This document shows, piece after piece, positions 1 through 12,486 of a stretch of DNA of 27,651 nt. The notes under the pieces were generated by a model. It saw nothing but the letters and a program-made list of their open reading frames with translations, was not told where the DNA came from and did not search any database. The stretch comes from Smittium mucronatum (Eukaryota > Kickxellomycota > Harpellomycetes > Harpellales > Legeriomycetaceae): contig LSSL01004030.1 of assembly GCA_001953115.1 (NCBI GenBank), positions 1 to 27,651 on the forward strand, given 5' to 3'. Numbering within the stretch: position 1 is the first letter of the stretch; each line of letters opens with the position of its first letter. Both the position numbers and the translations under genes were made by a program.

Positions 1-514
1 TACAGGTTTTTATTCATTTACAAAATTTCTAAATGAATTATTTAAAAAAAATCATAAAAAAGTATGTTACAAATTCCCAATGAAATAAAAAATGTAAACA
101 CATATAAATTTGTGTAATTGTCGTCTTTTTGAATTTAGCATCAAATTTTCACATTTATGGGAGTTTTATTTTGGTATAAAGACCCTTAAAATTTTATCAA
201 AGTATTTTGAAGATGATTCGACATTTTACTGATAAATTACTTTTTTTTTGAGAATAATCTTCGAAAAAAAAAAAGAAAGAGTGTATGTTTCTTTTAAGCA
301 CAAATTACTAATAGAAAAATAATCGTGTTAATTTAGTTTCATTGTGAGATTAAGAAGTATTTTTATTTGGTAAATATTTAATAAGTATTTTTATTGAAGG
401 GAATTGTAAATAAAAACCAATAAAAAATTAGGAAGACCTTTTTTATGAATGAGAATATTTTGAATTGATTCTGAAAATAAAAAACGGCTGTTTTTGTAAT
501 TTTACCTCTTGGGA
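1..514. other. AT-rich non-coding stretch
   Basis: I see no supportable gene or RNA here. The stretch has long A and T runs and scattered stops in every frame. The last 22 bases (493-514) may be a further, very diverged copy of the 22-bp repeat that follows. Confidence 0.6.
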
Positions 515-668
515 AATAGCGCTTAGATTTTCGGCAAATGAATCCAGGGATTTTGGGGAGTGGGTTCAGGGTTTTTGGAAAATGAATTCAGAAGCTTTGG
601 GAAATCATGTTATATTTTAGGAAAAAATTTCATTTGATTGGGAAGGAATATCAATCTCTGTGGAAAAC
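515..668. repeat. degenerate 22-bp tandem repeat (minisatellite), about 7 copies
   Basis: Seven consecutive 22-base units start at 515, 537, 559, 581, 603, 625 and 647. The best units resemble AATGAATTCAGGG followed by TTTTTGGAA. The start AAT(G/C/A) and the end TTGG(G/A)A recur with exact 22-base spacing, while the centres have diverged. The tract is visibly richer in G than its surroundings. A 22-base unit is not a multiple of three and stops occur in each frame, so it is unlikely to encode a repetitive protein. It looks like an old minisatellite decaying by point mutation without indels. Confidence 0.72.
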
Positions 669-2023
669 CCTGTAATAAAAGCTTATTTCTCTCTCATCTA
701 CTTAGAAGAATTTAATAAAGATTGTCAAATAGAAATCGACTACTTTTATATTACAATAGAATACATAAAGTTATTATCGAGACTATTAAAAATAGTTCTC
801 AAATAGACCACAGTGAAAATAGGTCCAAAGTGGCGAGCTTAGAAGCAAAGCCTTCTATATATAAAAAGCTCAAATAAAGAGGGGGAAAATAAAAACACGG
901 AAAATAAATTTGTTTTGATCTCAATAATGAGGATATTATAAGGGTTTATACACAAAAAAATAAATATTATGTACAATTGAGAATCTTCACTCATTTTAGG
1001 ATGCATCCTTAAGGATTTTAAAGAAGACATAGCTAGTTTAGTTGATTAAATAAGGCACAAATAAATGATGTTAAATAATAACTTTAGACTGATATAAGCT
1101 TGAATCTACACTGTTTTGAGTGATTTTGAACTATAAATAATCATTTTAATCCCATTTAAATTGTTTAAAATCAATGCATGAATTTTCTCAATTAACACGA
1201 ATAAATTTTTACTTATTTACAATTTTTTTTTTTGTAAATGAGTAAAAATATCTTTCCAATAGCTACTCATTATTCACAATGCATAATAAAAAATAAAAAA
1301 AAAGATCTAAACTGCATCAACTGAATAAAAACAGGCGGTTTTTTCTTTAAATGTCGACATATATAATCCTTTCATTTTTTGAGAGGCAAAATATTCTAAA
1401 AAATTATTTATATCCATTTAATCTTAATTTATCTGGATGTTTATTTTTCTTCATTTTAATAAACTAATATTTTGAATAATAGAATGTATTTTCTATTAAT
1501 CCAATAAATGGGGTTTACATAATTAAAATTATAATAATATATTTATATTGGTTTTATAAAAATATCATCGAATAAAATCGTTTATAATGACCCCTACATT
1601 TTATATTGACATCTTTTAAGATTAATCAAAAGTTGAATAAATCTTTTAAGGATTTGATAACAGTACCTTAAAAATTAGTTGAATGTGATTAAAAATAGTC
1701 TAAGGTGATTTAAAGCAATCGAATTTTGATCACTATATTTGGAAATTTACACAGTATGGTGGAGTGCGGTTTAAATTGGCCGAAAATTATTAGCTAAAAA
1801 ATAAATATTATATAACGTGTTTCAAAATTCACTCCTGAAGAAAAAAATTCTTCTTAAAATTTAAAAACCAATAGGATAAAGTTAAAGTAAAAAAAAATAG
1901 AACCTCATGAAACAAACTTAATATATTTATTGATAAAAATACATAACTATACTATCACATAACAGTCTGAGTATATGAGATGTTGCAAAAAAGAGATATA
2001 TAGAGCTGGAAAAAATAGGTGAA
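669..2023. other. AT-rich non-coding stretch
   Basis: No gene is supported. The one minus-strand frame of about 60 codons (839-1030) has a low-complexity Phe/Leu/Ile-rich translation typical of T-rich DNA and no recognisable motif. A slightly more G-rich patch lies near 1755-1790, but no structure could be assigned to it. Confidence 0.5.
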
Positions 2024-2251
2024 ATGGTCGACATCAGCAAATTAATACACGCTGATTTTAATAATTTCCCGTACAATAATATCGAAATATTATTTAAACC
2101 TAAAAAGGAAATGCCGAGCTTCCTAAATATCTTTGACATAAAAGTTAATATTACTTTGGAACCGGAGCCGATAGCCTTTAAATATTGTAATATGGCAAAA
2201 AATAAGAAAAATGAGTCCCCAGAACCCCAAAAAAGAAAAAAAATTTTTTAA
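2024..2251 (+). CDS. hypothetical 75-residue protein or 5' end of a decayed gene
   Basis: An ATG-initiated frame of 75 codons begins MVDISKLIHADF and ends in a basic tail (QKRKKIF). Product unrecognised. The translation is mixed and charged, with several Pro and Glu codons, and avoids the pure Lys/Asn/Ile composition expected from A-rich filler. G is more frequent at codon position 1 (about 14) than at position 2 (about 4), which suggests coding, though position 3 also holds about 12. The frame is more GC-rich than the DNA around it. It ends in a long A then T run (2229-2250). A frame shifted there continues protein-like for about 50 codons with one TGA, to about 2392, so this may be the start of a larger gene broken by a homopolymer indel. 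It overlaps a minus-strand frame (1927-2139) judged to be its shadow. No promoter could be identified. Confidence 0.4.
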   Translation: MVDISKLIHADFNNFPYNNIEILFKPKKEMPSFLNIFDIKVNITLEPEPIAFKYCNMAKNKKNESPEPQKRKKIF

Positions 2252-5200
2252 AGGATTGTTATGATCAAAAAAAAGGAATTTTAAATTTTTTTATTTATCT
2301 TTCAAAATCACAAAAAAGGATTCGAATAAACTGAAGTGGATCCAATTCCAGAATAAAAAAAAATTGAGCAGTAAGAATAGGGAAAAAAAATAAAATATAA
2401 AAAAAATTTCAAAAAAAAATTATGAATACAGCACTCAAAATGGTTTGTAGTACGATAAAATTATCAAAAATGGACAGAAGGAAATTGAGGATGAAATAAT
2501 AGAAAATAAGTAGACTAAATAATTAAATCAAATCAAATATATATCGATAGAGAAAAAGATTTTCTTATCTTCATTTTATTAATCTTAGGTCTCAAAATCA
2601 GAAATTATTAGTAGGAAATAGACATTTATAGATAAGATATTGTAAAAAAAAGTATAACTAAGGTTAATTCGCTAAAAGAGTGTAAATTTATTAGAAGTAA
2701 AATAAAAAACATTGAAAATAAAACGAAAACTAAACCACCAAGAAATTTCAAACGACTATCTAAATAGGCGAAAAAAATATTATTGAGGTCTAATTTTCAC
2801 CTTTTTTCATACCTCAAAAACTTATAAGTCGGATATAAACGCGATAAAGGAAAAAAATTTCGAAAAAAAATAATTTAATGTCAATGACTATATATTTGTG
2901 GGTGTATAAAAAAAAAGAGCTTAAAAATACCGATAAAAAAAACATGAACAAAAAGATAAAATAATGAGAGAAAGTGAAATATAAATGTATAATCCAATGT
3001 TAATAGAAAGTAGAAAAAAAAAGAAAATTGTAGAATATTCACATAACCTAAAAAAAATATAAATTTAGATAATCTACCTTCAAGTGATACATGCAAAATA
3101 CTTGAATGAAAAATTATTTTCAAATTGGTTTCAAAATAAAATAAACGTAAAATTTTAACAGCAGCAATAATAAAAAATTAAAAAACATGGAAATAAAGTA
3201 TGAATCAAAAAAATAATTGATGGAGGAGTATTGATTTCAACCAAAAAACATAAACATAAACAGAAAAAAAATATATATATATTTTCTTATCCAATTAATC
3301 AAGAAAAATTTAAAAAAAAATAACTCCTCTAAAAAACTCCAGTATCAAATCATAAAAAAATAGAAGAAATGATAACATTAGGCGTTTTAAACACAATATG
3401 GATTAAAAAAAATAAATATCTGATCCGATGAAAAACGGTATAGAAATGCGGAAAATCATATTTATAAATGATTAAAAATTTAGAGCTTACAAATTAGATT
3501 AATAATATGTTTCCAAATTGGACAAAATAAATTAAATAGAGCTAAAATGAAACAATTTAATCTATTAAAAGCTATATGAATTTGCTTGAAGCGAGTAAAA
3601 AAATAGACATTAAATCATTTATATCTTTGGGACATGAAAGTATCAGAGTAGATATTAATAGCTCTTAGGTAAAAAATTTCTCTAAATTGATAAAAAATTA
3701 AAAAATCAACGTGAAATGTTCGAATTAGTATGAAAAACTATCAGAATCACTGAAAAATAGGAAAATAAAAATAAAATGACCGAATAATGAAGCTAATTGA
3801 AAAAAAAAAATTATAAAAAAATTATATTTCAGCTTTTAAAAATTGAACCTATGATTAATGAATAAAAGAACTAAAAATGGTCAATAAAAAATAATTCAGA
3901 GCGATTAAAAAAGATAGGTAAAAGCATATTAACAAAAAAATATTTAAAATAATAATTAAAGCCAATAAAAAAGAAAATTTAAAAATAAAACATAAAACAT
4001 AAAATAATCGAAAAAAAATACTCCCAGGATATAGCTGATTAGATAAAAAAAAGAAATCAAATAGGTATTTACTTGAGATTTGAAAATTTAGAGAAATATC
4101 TAATAATATCAATGAATCTATTAATAATAAAGGAGAAATAAGATATAATAATAACAAGATAAAGGGAATTTGCCGAGAATTTTATTTCTGTTTATTTAAA
4201 AGAAGAAAAACATCTAAAAAGAAAAAATCACTAAAGTTATCACAGGTAAAAATATAACAAGAATCTATATATTCTAAAGATGAGAAAAAATTGATTATAA
4301 AATACTAGACCATGATATAAAATAGATAAATCAGAAAATAAGTTTATGAACAAACAAGCAATTAATCCACATAGCCAAAATTTATGATAATAAAATTCTA
4401 TAAAAAGCTCAAAATATTAGCGGTATATTATTTTCTAAAGATTTTCTGGAAAAAATATTAAAATAATAGAATTTAATGTAGAAAATGACAGAGCAAAAAT
4501 ACATCTAGTTCAAAAGAATATTAAAACAAGAAATCTTATAAGATAGTAAAATTTCATTTTATTAATAGAGAAAATATTATTTAAACATATTATATAATTT
4601 CATCATGAAAATAATTAGTTAAGAACAATAAGGTTTTAAAGGGCAGATTTATGTTTGATAATTTGTTTTATTATGTCTTTTTTATTCAAAAAAAACAAGC
4701 TATAATTGGAATAGACTCAAATAATAATTATTTTTTGAGACTTAGAAAGGTCAATTATATATTAAACTGGAGTTAATCACTCAAATTTATAAAAGGATTG
4801 GGTTTGTATGAATATTTATCAACATTTTAAAGTGCATTTATTTAGAGTTTACCAATGTTAAAGACTAATTTCAAGCTAAAAGAAAAAAAATCAAAAAAAC
4901 TTACAGAAATCGTCGATTTTTTACACTAATATAAAAATCACAATAAAATAACTGATAATTCATATTCATAAAAATATCTAAAAAATAACATTGGGAAATG
5001 AGAGGGCTAAATAATAAGTGATATTGAAAATTTAATAATAGCTATATATGGTGAAAAAGAATTTAGTTTCGAAAAAAGGCATTGTCTATTCGATCATAAT
5101 CGTCAAATGAAAAAATTAACAAGGAAATATGAATTCACCAAAATTTAAATAAAAAATTCCAAATAAAAAATATAAATAAATGTTGTCAGGTTAGAGTTCC

Positions 5201-6800
5201 AAAAAACCAGGGATAATATTCACTTAGAGTGAGATGGCAATATATAAAACTCAATAAATAAATTATAATAATATTTTGCCTAAAATAAATTTTTGGTGTG
5301 GATGAAAATTATCTATCAAAGGAAAAATCTTAATATTTAACACCATTCTAATATTTAAGCTATGGTAATGCACCCATATGATACCCTTCAAAAAATAATG
5401 ATTAAAGTAAGATATAAAATGAACATACAGAAAATATATCTAGAAAAATAGAAAATCTCAAATAGAAATTTCAAATTATAATTTTATAATACACTTTGAT
5501 GTTTGAATTTATTAATAGATAAGTCTAATAAAAAACTTTAATTTTTAAATTCGGAAATAAAATGGTCATTAAGGTAAAAAAATATTGAAATCCCCAAAAT
5601 TAAACAGCTTTAAAATACTGTGGAGCCAAATATCAAAAATAAAAATTGAATTGGGATCTTTATTGAAAGAAGAAAATTAATAAAAATTAATAATTTCCCT
5701 CAATATTCTTTTTTGCTCTTTCAATAAAATTAATCAAATAATTTATGAAAATCTGATAATTTTTTTTACGGAAACATCTAGTTATAATGAGTGAGTTTAA
5801 AAACAAATAATATCAATCAATTGGATGAAAAAAGACATAACATATAGCTTATCAAAATTTATTCCTAAATAAAACCAAATATGTTATGAAATAAATAAAA
5901 AAATTATAAAAAAATAATTTAAGAGAAAGGACGGAACGATAAAAATTCACATAACTCAAATTAAAAAATCGGTCGATTTAAGAGCATAAAAATGTCACAG
6001 CCCTAAAATTAGTTCGGATGTACATAAGAGGGATCACAGTAAAAAAAATCAAAAGTAAATCTAGAGAAATTATATTGGACAAGGGTCATACCAAAATTGC
6101 CCAATATACCCAGAAAAACTAAAAAATTGGGAAATTAAAAAAAGAAATAATTGGTTTTATTACAGTAAAAATCGTGGCGTGAATTTAAAAATAAAAATAA
6201 ATTAAATTATTTCTATAAATACAAATGATACCATTTTATGATTAAAATTAAGAATATGTAATAAGGGACCCATTCAAAATCACAGAGGTGTGAAATTTTC
6301 GTAATCAAAATAGAAAAAATACAAAAATCCGTAACTGATGAAAAAAATTCCAAAATTACAAAATTACAAAGCTCTAAAAAACTAAATTAATATCGCCCAA
6401 ATTCCAATGCATTTTTTATTAGGATTATCACTAAGAAGTTATTTAATTCTATAAAAACAAACAAATAATATTTCTTTAACATATATAATACATTTAACTT
6501 CTATTTATATTAAAAGTATATCAATGGAGTGGACTGAATTATCAAATAATACAAAAAAAAACAAATGGTATATATGAAAGAGGGAAAACTAGATCAAAAA
6601 AATAAAATAATCAGAACTGCAATAGTATAAAAGAGGATAAAATCTGGAAAATATTTAAATTTAATGTTTTAATATCGAAAAAGAAGGTAGAGATATTTTA
6701 AAGATAATTCATAATAAAATATCCTATAATCATAAATAAAATCGATATTAATATATCAATGTCATCAAATAATTTAAAAATTTAATATTACTTGATAAAA
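2252..6800. other. A-rich (plus strand) block without a supportable gene
   Basis: Sample lines at 3361-3420 and 4981-5040 each contain 31 A and 16 T per 60 bases, a marked A-over-T asymmetry that persists for nearly 5 kb. Protein-like Lys/Asn/Ile-rich stretches appear in every plus frame. In the frame read from about 4990 to 6690, stops occur at about 11% of codons. That is what this base composition predicts by chance, and G and C show no first-position preference. I therefore annotate no gene. The block could be the remains of a long, A-rich plus-strand coding region decayed past recognition, or a mutational strand bias. Confidence 0.5.
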
Positions 6801-7565
6801 AGATTAAATATCTATAGTTTTTATTCCAGCATATAGATAAATCAACACTTTTATCACTCAAAATTTTCACTGGATTAATTTTTAGAGAGTCATATTTCTT
6901 TTCAGATTCCATCAGAATATCGAATTATTGCTTTATCTGAACCTGGGTAGACTTTATAGGCAGTAAATATTTTTAAAAGTTAAAAATTCAATTTTTTTTA
7001 TGGCTAGTTATGTAATTTTTTTTGGATAGTATTGGTTTTTTAGTACCTTAAGGTGCATTCAGACTTTAATCTCGGAAATTGAGTCCTCTCAGACGGAGTT
7101 CTAAACATTTAAAATTTGACAATAGTATGAATTCTGTCATTTACTTGTTGCAATTATAATTAGTAAATCGTTTCAGAGATTTTTTTTGGCTGTTTATTTT
7201 TTCAAGGGGTTTAGATTAAAAAATATATTGGTCTTCTGAGATTTCTTTATCAAATAATTAAATATCCTCTTCTTTAATGTATTCGAAATCTTAATTAGCA
7301 GAATTACTTTATGAAATACTTCACTTCTAAACGTAGATAAAAGTGTATTGAAGAGATCCGGTAAACTGATGTTGATTTATTCGGCAAAAATCATAAATTA
7401 ATATTTGACCAAATTCAGGTTTGGGTAAGTATTCTAAAGTTATTTTCAATTTAGATGCTGATTTTGATTAGGAATTTTTTTTTCTTCTGGCTTCAAAAAA
7501 TATTTTTATTTATTATGAAGTATTTATTGTGCCTGAAAATATTTTTGAGCTCTTAATTTTGAATA

Positions 7566-7583
7566 GACCATCGCTTGATGGTC
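7566..7583. repeat. short perfect hairpin, 7-bp stem and 4-base loop
   Basis: GACCATC, loop GCTT, then GATGGTC. The stem is unusually GC-rich for this window. No T run follows directly on either strand and no gene is adjacent, so no terminator role is claimed. Confidence 0.5.
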
Positions 7584-10083
7584 AATGAATATTTTTGAGT
7601 GCGAAAATGTACTGAAACAAAACTTCGTTTTTAAAAAAATGTTCTTGGATAGATCTACGAGGATCTCATATGAAATTACGTTTTAATTTTATAAAGAATA
7701 TGCATTTTTTGAATAGATCCACTCAGATTCTACAAATTTAACTAGGTTTTTGCGTTTATTTTTTTCTTATTTTTCAATGATCTTAATGGGTGCTGAAATT
7801 CAGGTTTTGGATGTTTCAATTAGTAGTTGTACATGATCTCGTTTTTTTAGCAGAGTTTTAAAAAAAGCACATTTAATTTTTTTAAATTGTCTATATTTTG
7901 TCATTTTATTTAAATGAAGTCTGTCTTTGAAATGAAAATTTTATCTAGGGATAAGGGAGAATCTTATATATTTTTTTAGAGAGAGAAAAAATCTTGAATT
8001 TATTAAAAAAATAAAATAAAAATAAATAGCAGGTATGGCATTAGAAAAACTATAACCAACTGTTATGGAGACCTCCAGTCCAGATTAATATTTAAATTCT
8101 TTTGAATTTTAGTGAATAATGGTTTGGAAGAAATTTTAATTTTTTTTTATAAAGGCAAATATTTTCTCGTTTTAGAAATTTAGATTAAATGTATTCTGTG
8201 GTTAAGAAAAATAGAATCAATATCAGAAATTATACATTTAATCCATATATTGAGTCCTTATAAGGATTTTTTTATGATATTCATGATATATATGTTTAAA
8301 ATTGTGTTAATTATTTTAAATAATTATACAATATTTAAAAATTTTCAACAATATGATCGATTATTTAAGACCTATATTTCCGTAAATTTTTCAAAAATAG
8401 GAGATATAATTCTATTCGATCTAATAGGAGTTTAGTTATCAAAATTATTTTTTATGTAATAAAAATAAATTGCTTAAAATATCATAATATTTATAGTTAT
8501 TGGTTCAAATTAGAGTATTATTTAAAAGAATTTTTTTTTTCGTTTAACCGCCAAATAAAATCACTGTAAAAAAGTATTCGCCTGATTAATCGTTAAAAAT
8601 AAACTTCTTTTTTTAAAAAAGCTAGTAGCGTTTTTCTATATTTATAAATGTTATGCTTTCTTTACTATTTTTTAGAATCTTTTTTAACTTTAAATTAATT
8701 AAGATTACTTATGATAATATTAACTTCTATGTAAGTTAGTTTTATATTAACATTAGAATAAATTAATGTAATAAAAATATATCTAAAATTTTTATTTTAT
8801 TTTATTTTAATGGAGATCTGATCGAATAAAAAAAATAATATATGTTATATTATTTCTTAAAATAAAGATTTAAGGAAAAAATAAATAAATGTGGTATAGA
8901 AGTTTTTTAATCAAATCAACTTTGGATTTTGTGAAAATTATTTGCAATTTTCGGAGACATTTTAGAACAGGAGTTAATAGGATTTAAATATAATGATTTT
9001 AATCATGCATATTTAATTACTTTTTTATTCCAAGATTTAGAAATGGAAGCATTATAACTTTCATCAGAATCACCAATGATGAATTATATATTTCCGGCTT
9101 AAAGAATTCAAAAATAATTATTAAAAAAACTGTTGAATTTCACAGTGTAAACTGAGTCTCTATGTGACAGATAATTGTGGGATGGGGCTTATCGCTTGTA
9201 TTTCCATTTTATGTTATTTTTTTAGTATTTTTTTATAGTATTAAAATATTTTATATATACTTTTTTATGTAAATAAAAAAGCGTTATGTATTCAGAATAT
9301 ATTTATAGCAAAATTTTTTAGTATTTTATATTTATTTTGAATATATTAATTTAGGATATTCATTTTTTTTTAATTGAATCGATCTATAAATAATATTTCA
9401 ATATAATTTTTAATATACATGGAAATTTAAAAAATTTCATGTTCCTTTAAAAAATTAATTTAAAAAATTCTATGATTTAAACTTATTCTTTGAATTTAAA
9501 TAATATAATAATTTCAGATTATTAAAAAAATAATACTTTTTTAACTAAATGGTAAATTATCTTAGTTTTTTTTTACTTTTTATGTTTTGAAAATGGATAA
9601 ATATAAATTCAAGATGTTTTATTTTTTCTTAAACATTTGTGTTTTTTATTAGACATTTTTAATAGCAGAATCTTTTTAAATAAATCCAAAGTTTTGAGTT
9701 ATAGACTCATTTTTTCTTTAAACTGATCAAAATTTTATTTATTAATATTGAAAATAACTAAAACTTAACTTTTCATCACCAAAAAATAGTTTTAATAAAT
9801 ATTTTCAATTATTAATCCTTTATCAATTCTATTTCTAAATAATTATATCTAAGCTTTAAGTGATAAATTTTTTGAATTCAAATAATTATTTTACCTTTAT
9901 AATAAATTTTGTTGTTTTTTTAACCATCTTATTTCAGTAAGTATTAAAAAAAGTATAATTGTAGAAACCCAGCTTCATCATAACCAAAATTTAATAAAAA
10001 ATATACCATTTTTATTTTTAGCCAATGTATTTTTAAATTTTGGGAAATTTTAAATAATTTATTATATTATATTAAACTAATCG

Positions 10084-10113
10084 CTTAAACTCTAAACCTA
10101 ACTCTATATCTAA
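10084..10113. repeat. degenerate hexamer tract resembling CCCTAA telomere repeats
   Basis: Five consecutive hexamers read CTTAAA, CTCTAA, ACCTAA, CTCTAT and ATCTAA. The spacing and the CTAA core resemble an eroded C-rich telomere repeat. The tract is short and no unit is perfect, so chance or an unrelated simple repeat is possible. Confidence 0.25.
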
Positions 10114-11700
10114 ACGCAAAAAACTTGTTATACTAATTTTGGTGGTATGTTTAAATTTATAGCAGTCAATTTTTTTTTATAAAAAAAATTTAAAATACTT
10201 ATAATTTTTTTTTATTATTATTATTTGGCTTTTTAGTTCCATATATCTAATTCTAAATTATAATAAAATTATCACCTATAATTAGTAGTTTTTCCAAAGT
10301 GTGCAATTGATAATAGGATAAATTACGATTTATGAAAAAATAAATAAATTTAAAGATAGTTGAACCTTATACTTATCGAATCAATTTTTTGGTTGTGTTA
10401 AGATATGAATTAGTGGCGTTATATGCTTATAAAAAGATGTATGTGATTTAATAAAATTATTGTGGATTTTTTGAGATTTTAGATAAATTAACAAATATTT
10501 TTGTAATGGAAAATTTTTATATTTATTTTTTATCAGGCTTACTTATTTTTTCCAGTAAAATTTGGAAATTAAAAATTAAAAAATTAATCCAGATAAAAAT
10601 CCCATTCAATTTAATTATAAAATTCAAGTCATTTTTATCGATGATTTTTTTAAAAAAAATTATTGGTTATTAAAAAATAAAAAATAAAATAACTCTACCG
10701 AAAGTATTTTTAATTTAATTAATAATATTTGGCCAAAAATACTAAGACAATTAATTATGTTACAGTCTTATTTTAGGTTAAATAGTAAAATTGAATCAAT
10801 TTTGATGAATAATAATCAAATTAAGTAAAAAAAAATCGATTTATGTACGAATTGAGAAATTATAAATCAAATTTAATAAATTTATGTTAATTATTATTTA
10901 TTTTTTTGAAATTTCATAAAAAAAAAGATCAATATAAATCAAAAAATTATTAATAAAAAATCTTATCTTAATAAATTATTATTTTTAGCTTATCGATTAT
11001 ATTTTTAATGCCTAGATATTGTAAATTTTATATTTTTATAGATCTCAAAATATTGGTCCCTGTGGAAAATAAGTTAAAATTTAAGTCTTTATCGGAGGGA
11101 AAAACTTATATTATATAAATTTCAATGAAAATTAGCAAGCTTGTTATATTTTTTATATGCTTGTTACAAAACATATAATTTTAGAAGATAAACAATTGAA
11201 ATTAAAATGGTGTTAAATTTGGTTTAAAATTGTATATAAATAATTCAAAGCCGTGTCCATGGATTCGTTCATAAAACTTTTTTTTTAAATTTTTTCTATA
11301 ATCTTAAATAGTTCTTTAATTGGAATTTATTTACACAGATTGATTAATGAACTCGCTAGAGCTGATCAAAGGAAATTCAATGATATGCATCAATAATGGA
11401 TAAAATATTAAATTTTCATTCATTTAAAAATCTCTGTTTAGAGATTATGTATTTTATGTCTAAAGAATAAGTTATATGAGAAAAAAATACAAATTTAGAA
11501 ATATATCTAAAAATTAAACCGAGAATAATATCCAATTAAGGTGAAAATGAATAAAAATAAAGCTGATTAAACATAGTGACAATTTATTATGACATTAATG
11601 AGCCAGAAAACATGGACTGAATGTTTGATGACTATGAATAATTTAAAATAATAAATTGCGTACAAAGAACACAATAAAAATAAAAACCAATTGATTAATA

Positions 11701-11701
<1 letters not shown>

Positions 11702-11738
<37 letters not shown>
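11702..11738. repeat. (ACT)n microsatellite, about 12 copies
   Basis: An uninterrupted ACT trinucleotide run ends in ACTAAA. Short imperfect relatives (ACT/GCT/GCG/GCA and ACT/ACA/GCT/ACG) recur downstream near 11784-11803 and 11880-11899. This suggests a longer, partly diverged trinucleotide region. Confidence 0.9.
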
Positions 11739-11754
11739 AAATACTGAATCGGCT

Positions 11755-12081
11755 ATGACTTCGACTGCAATCATTTTTTATTATACTACTGCTGCTGCGG
11801 CATATTTTTCGGAATCAATAAATACCATTGCTGAAAATGTATTTATTTTCTATAGCTCAAATAATTTTTATCCAATACATACTACTACAGCTACTACGAT
11901 TTTATTGATTTATTTCAGGAATAGTTTTTTTTCGGTAACCTATCAATACATATTTATCTACGTTTTCTATTCTCTTTCTTGCTATTTTATGTCGTTTTTA
12001 GGTTTTTTCTTTAAAAAAAGTGCAGTATATATACACTTAAAGCTTTGTATTTTTTTAAGAATACAAACTTATGCTAATTAA
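11755..12081 (+). CDS. hypothetical frame with Thr/Ala tracts, possibly a gene remnant
   Basis: An ATG-initiated frame of 108 codons. The first third is polar, with a TTAAAA tract near residues 11-16 and an HTTTATT tract near residues 42-48 written with mixed synonymous codons (ACT, ACA, ACG, GCT, GCG, GCA). Mixed codons suggest selection on amino acids or an old repeat. The rest is Phe/Tyr/Ile/Leu-rich and looks like ordinary T-rich filler. The pure ACT microsatellite just upstream is in a different frame and is separated by a TAA, so a frameshift between repeat and frame is possible. No family recognised. It may be no more than a diverged microsatellite with a fortuitous open frame. Confidence 0.28.
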   Translation: MTSTAIIFYYTTAAAAYFSESINTIAENVFIFYSSNNFYPIHTTTATTILLIYFRNSFFSVTYQYIFIYVFYSLSCYFMSFLGFFFKKSAVYIHLKLCIFLRIQTYAN

Positions 12082-12486
12082 AATTTTTTTATTTATCTAC
12101 AACACTTTTCATGTTTTAAAATTATTTTTAGTTTTTTATCCTTTTTCCAAAAATATTTTCGACTATTTTGATCAATAAAAATTTTCATTATTAGTTTTAG
12201 AATAATAGTTACAATATTTCTTTGTGATATTTTATTTATTTAGTATTAAATATAATAAAAATATATAAGTCAAAAAAAAAAAAATTAGAATCAAATTAAT
12301 ACCCTGCAAGCTCTTGTTTTTTTTTTTTACTTTTCTGGGTCTTCCAGCTTTTTTCACATTTTTTATAAGGTTGATACTGATTGTGTTTAATTTTTTATAA
12401 TTTTTCAAAAAAGAATAAAAATGATAACAATATTTAATCTTTAATAATATCCTGTAAAAATAGTATAAAACATTCCATCTTTTTGG
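12082..12486. other. T-rich flank of the MULE pseudogene
   Basis: No gene is seen. The stretch contains long T runs (for example 12317-12329). If the MULE pseudogene kept its element ends, one terminal inverted repeat should lie here or beyond; none was found by eye. Confidence 0.5.

Larger units (their letters stand above)
6801..11700. other. T-rich to mixed AT-rich non-coding stretch
   Basis: The plus strand changes from A-rich to T-rich near 6.8 kb; positions 8641-8700 hold about 35 T and 17 A. A somewhat more GC-rich part (about 6.9-7.9 kb) has short protein-like minus-strand runs. The longest checked is 46 codons (7330-7467), with stops on either side and no recognisable motif. Three loosely similar segments beginning TTG(A/G)ATAGA occur at 7559, 7645 and 7709. 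No gene or RNA is supported. Confidence 0.5.

Noticed and set aside
3330..3420. A plus-strand stretch first read as the start of a reverse transcriptase
   Set aside because: None of the conserved reverse transcriptase motifs follow, and the surrounding frame has chance-level stops.
3855..4157. 100-codon minus-strand hydrophobic frame
   Set aside because: It starts at TTG, consists almost wholly of Leu/Ile/Phe/Ser, and lies opposite an A-rich strand. It is what T-rich DNA encodes by default.
4990..6690. A single plus-strand frame that reads as protein-like for about 566 codons if stops are ignored, suggesting stop-codon reassignment
   Set aside because: Stops make up about 11% of codons, which the base composition predicts by chance. 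TAA, TAG and TGA all occur, and G and C show no first-position preference. This is A-rich filler, not evidence of an altered genetic code.
7330..7467. 46-codon minus-strand open run with mixed composition, considered as a transposase or integrase piece
   Set aside because: No catalytic or family motif could be found in it or in neighbouring frames, and runs of this length are common by chance here.
8495..8515. GGTTCAAAT-like word considered as a tRNA B box
   Set aside because: No matching A box, acceptor stem or cloverleaf around it.
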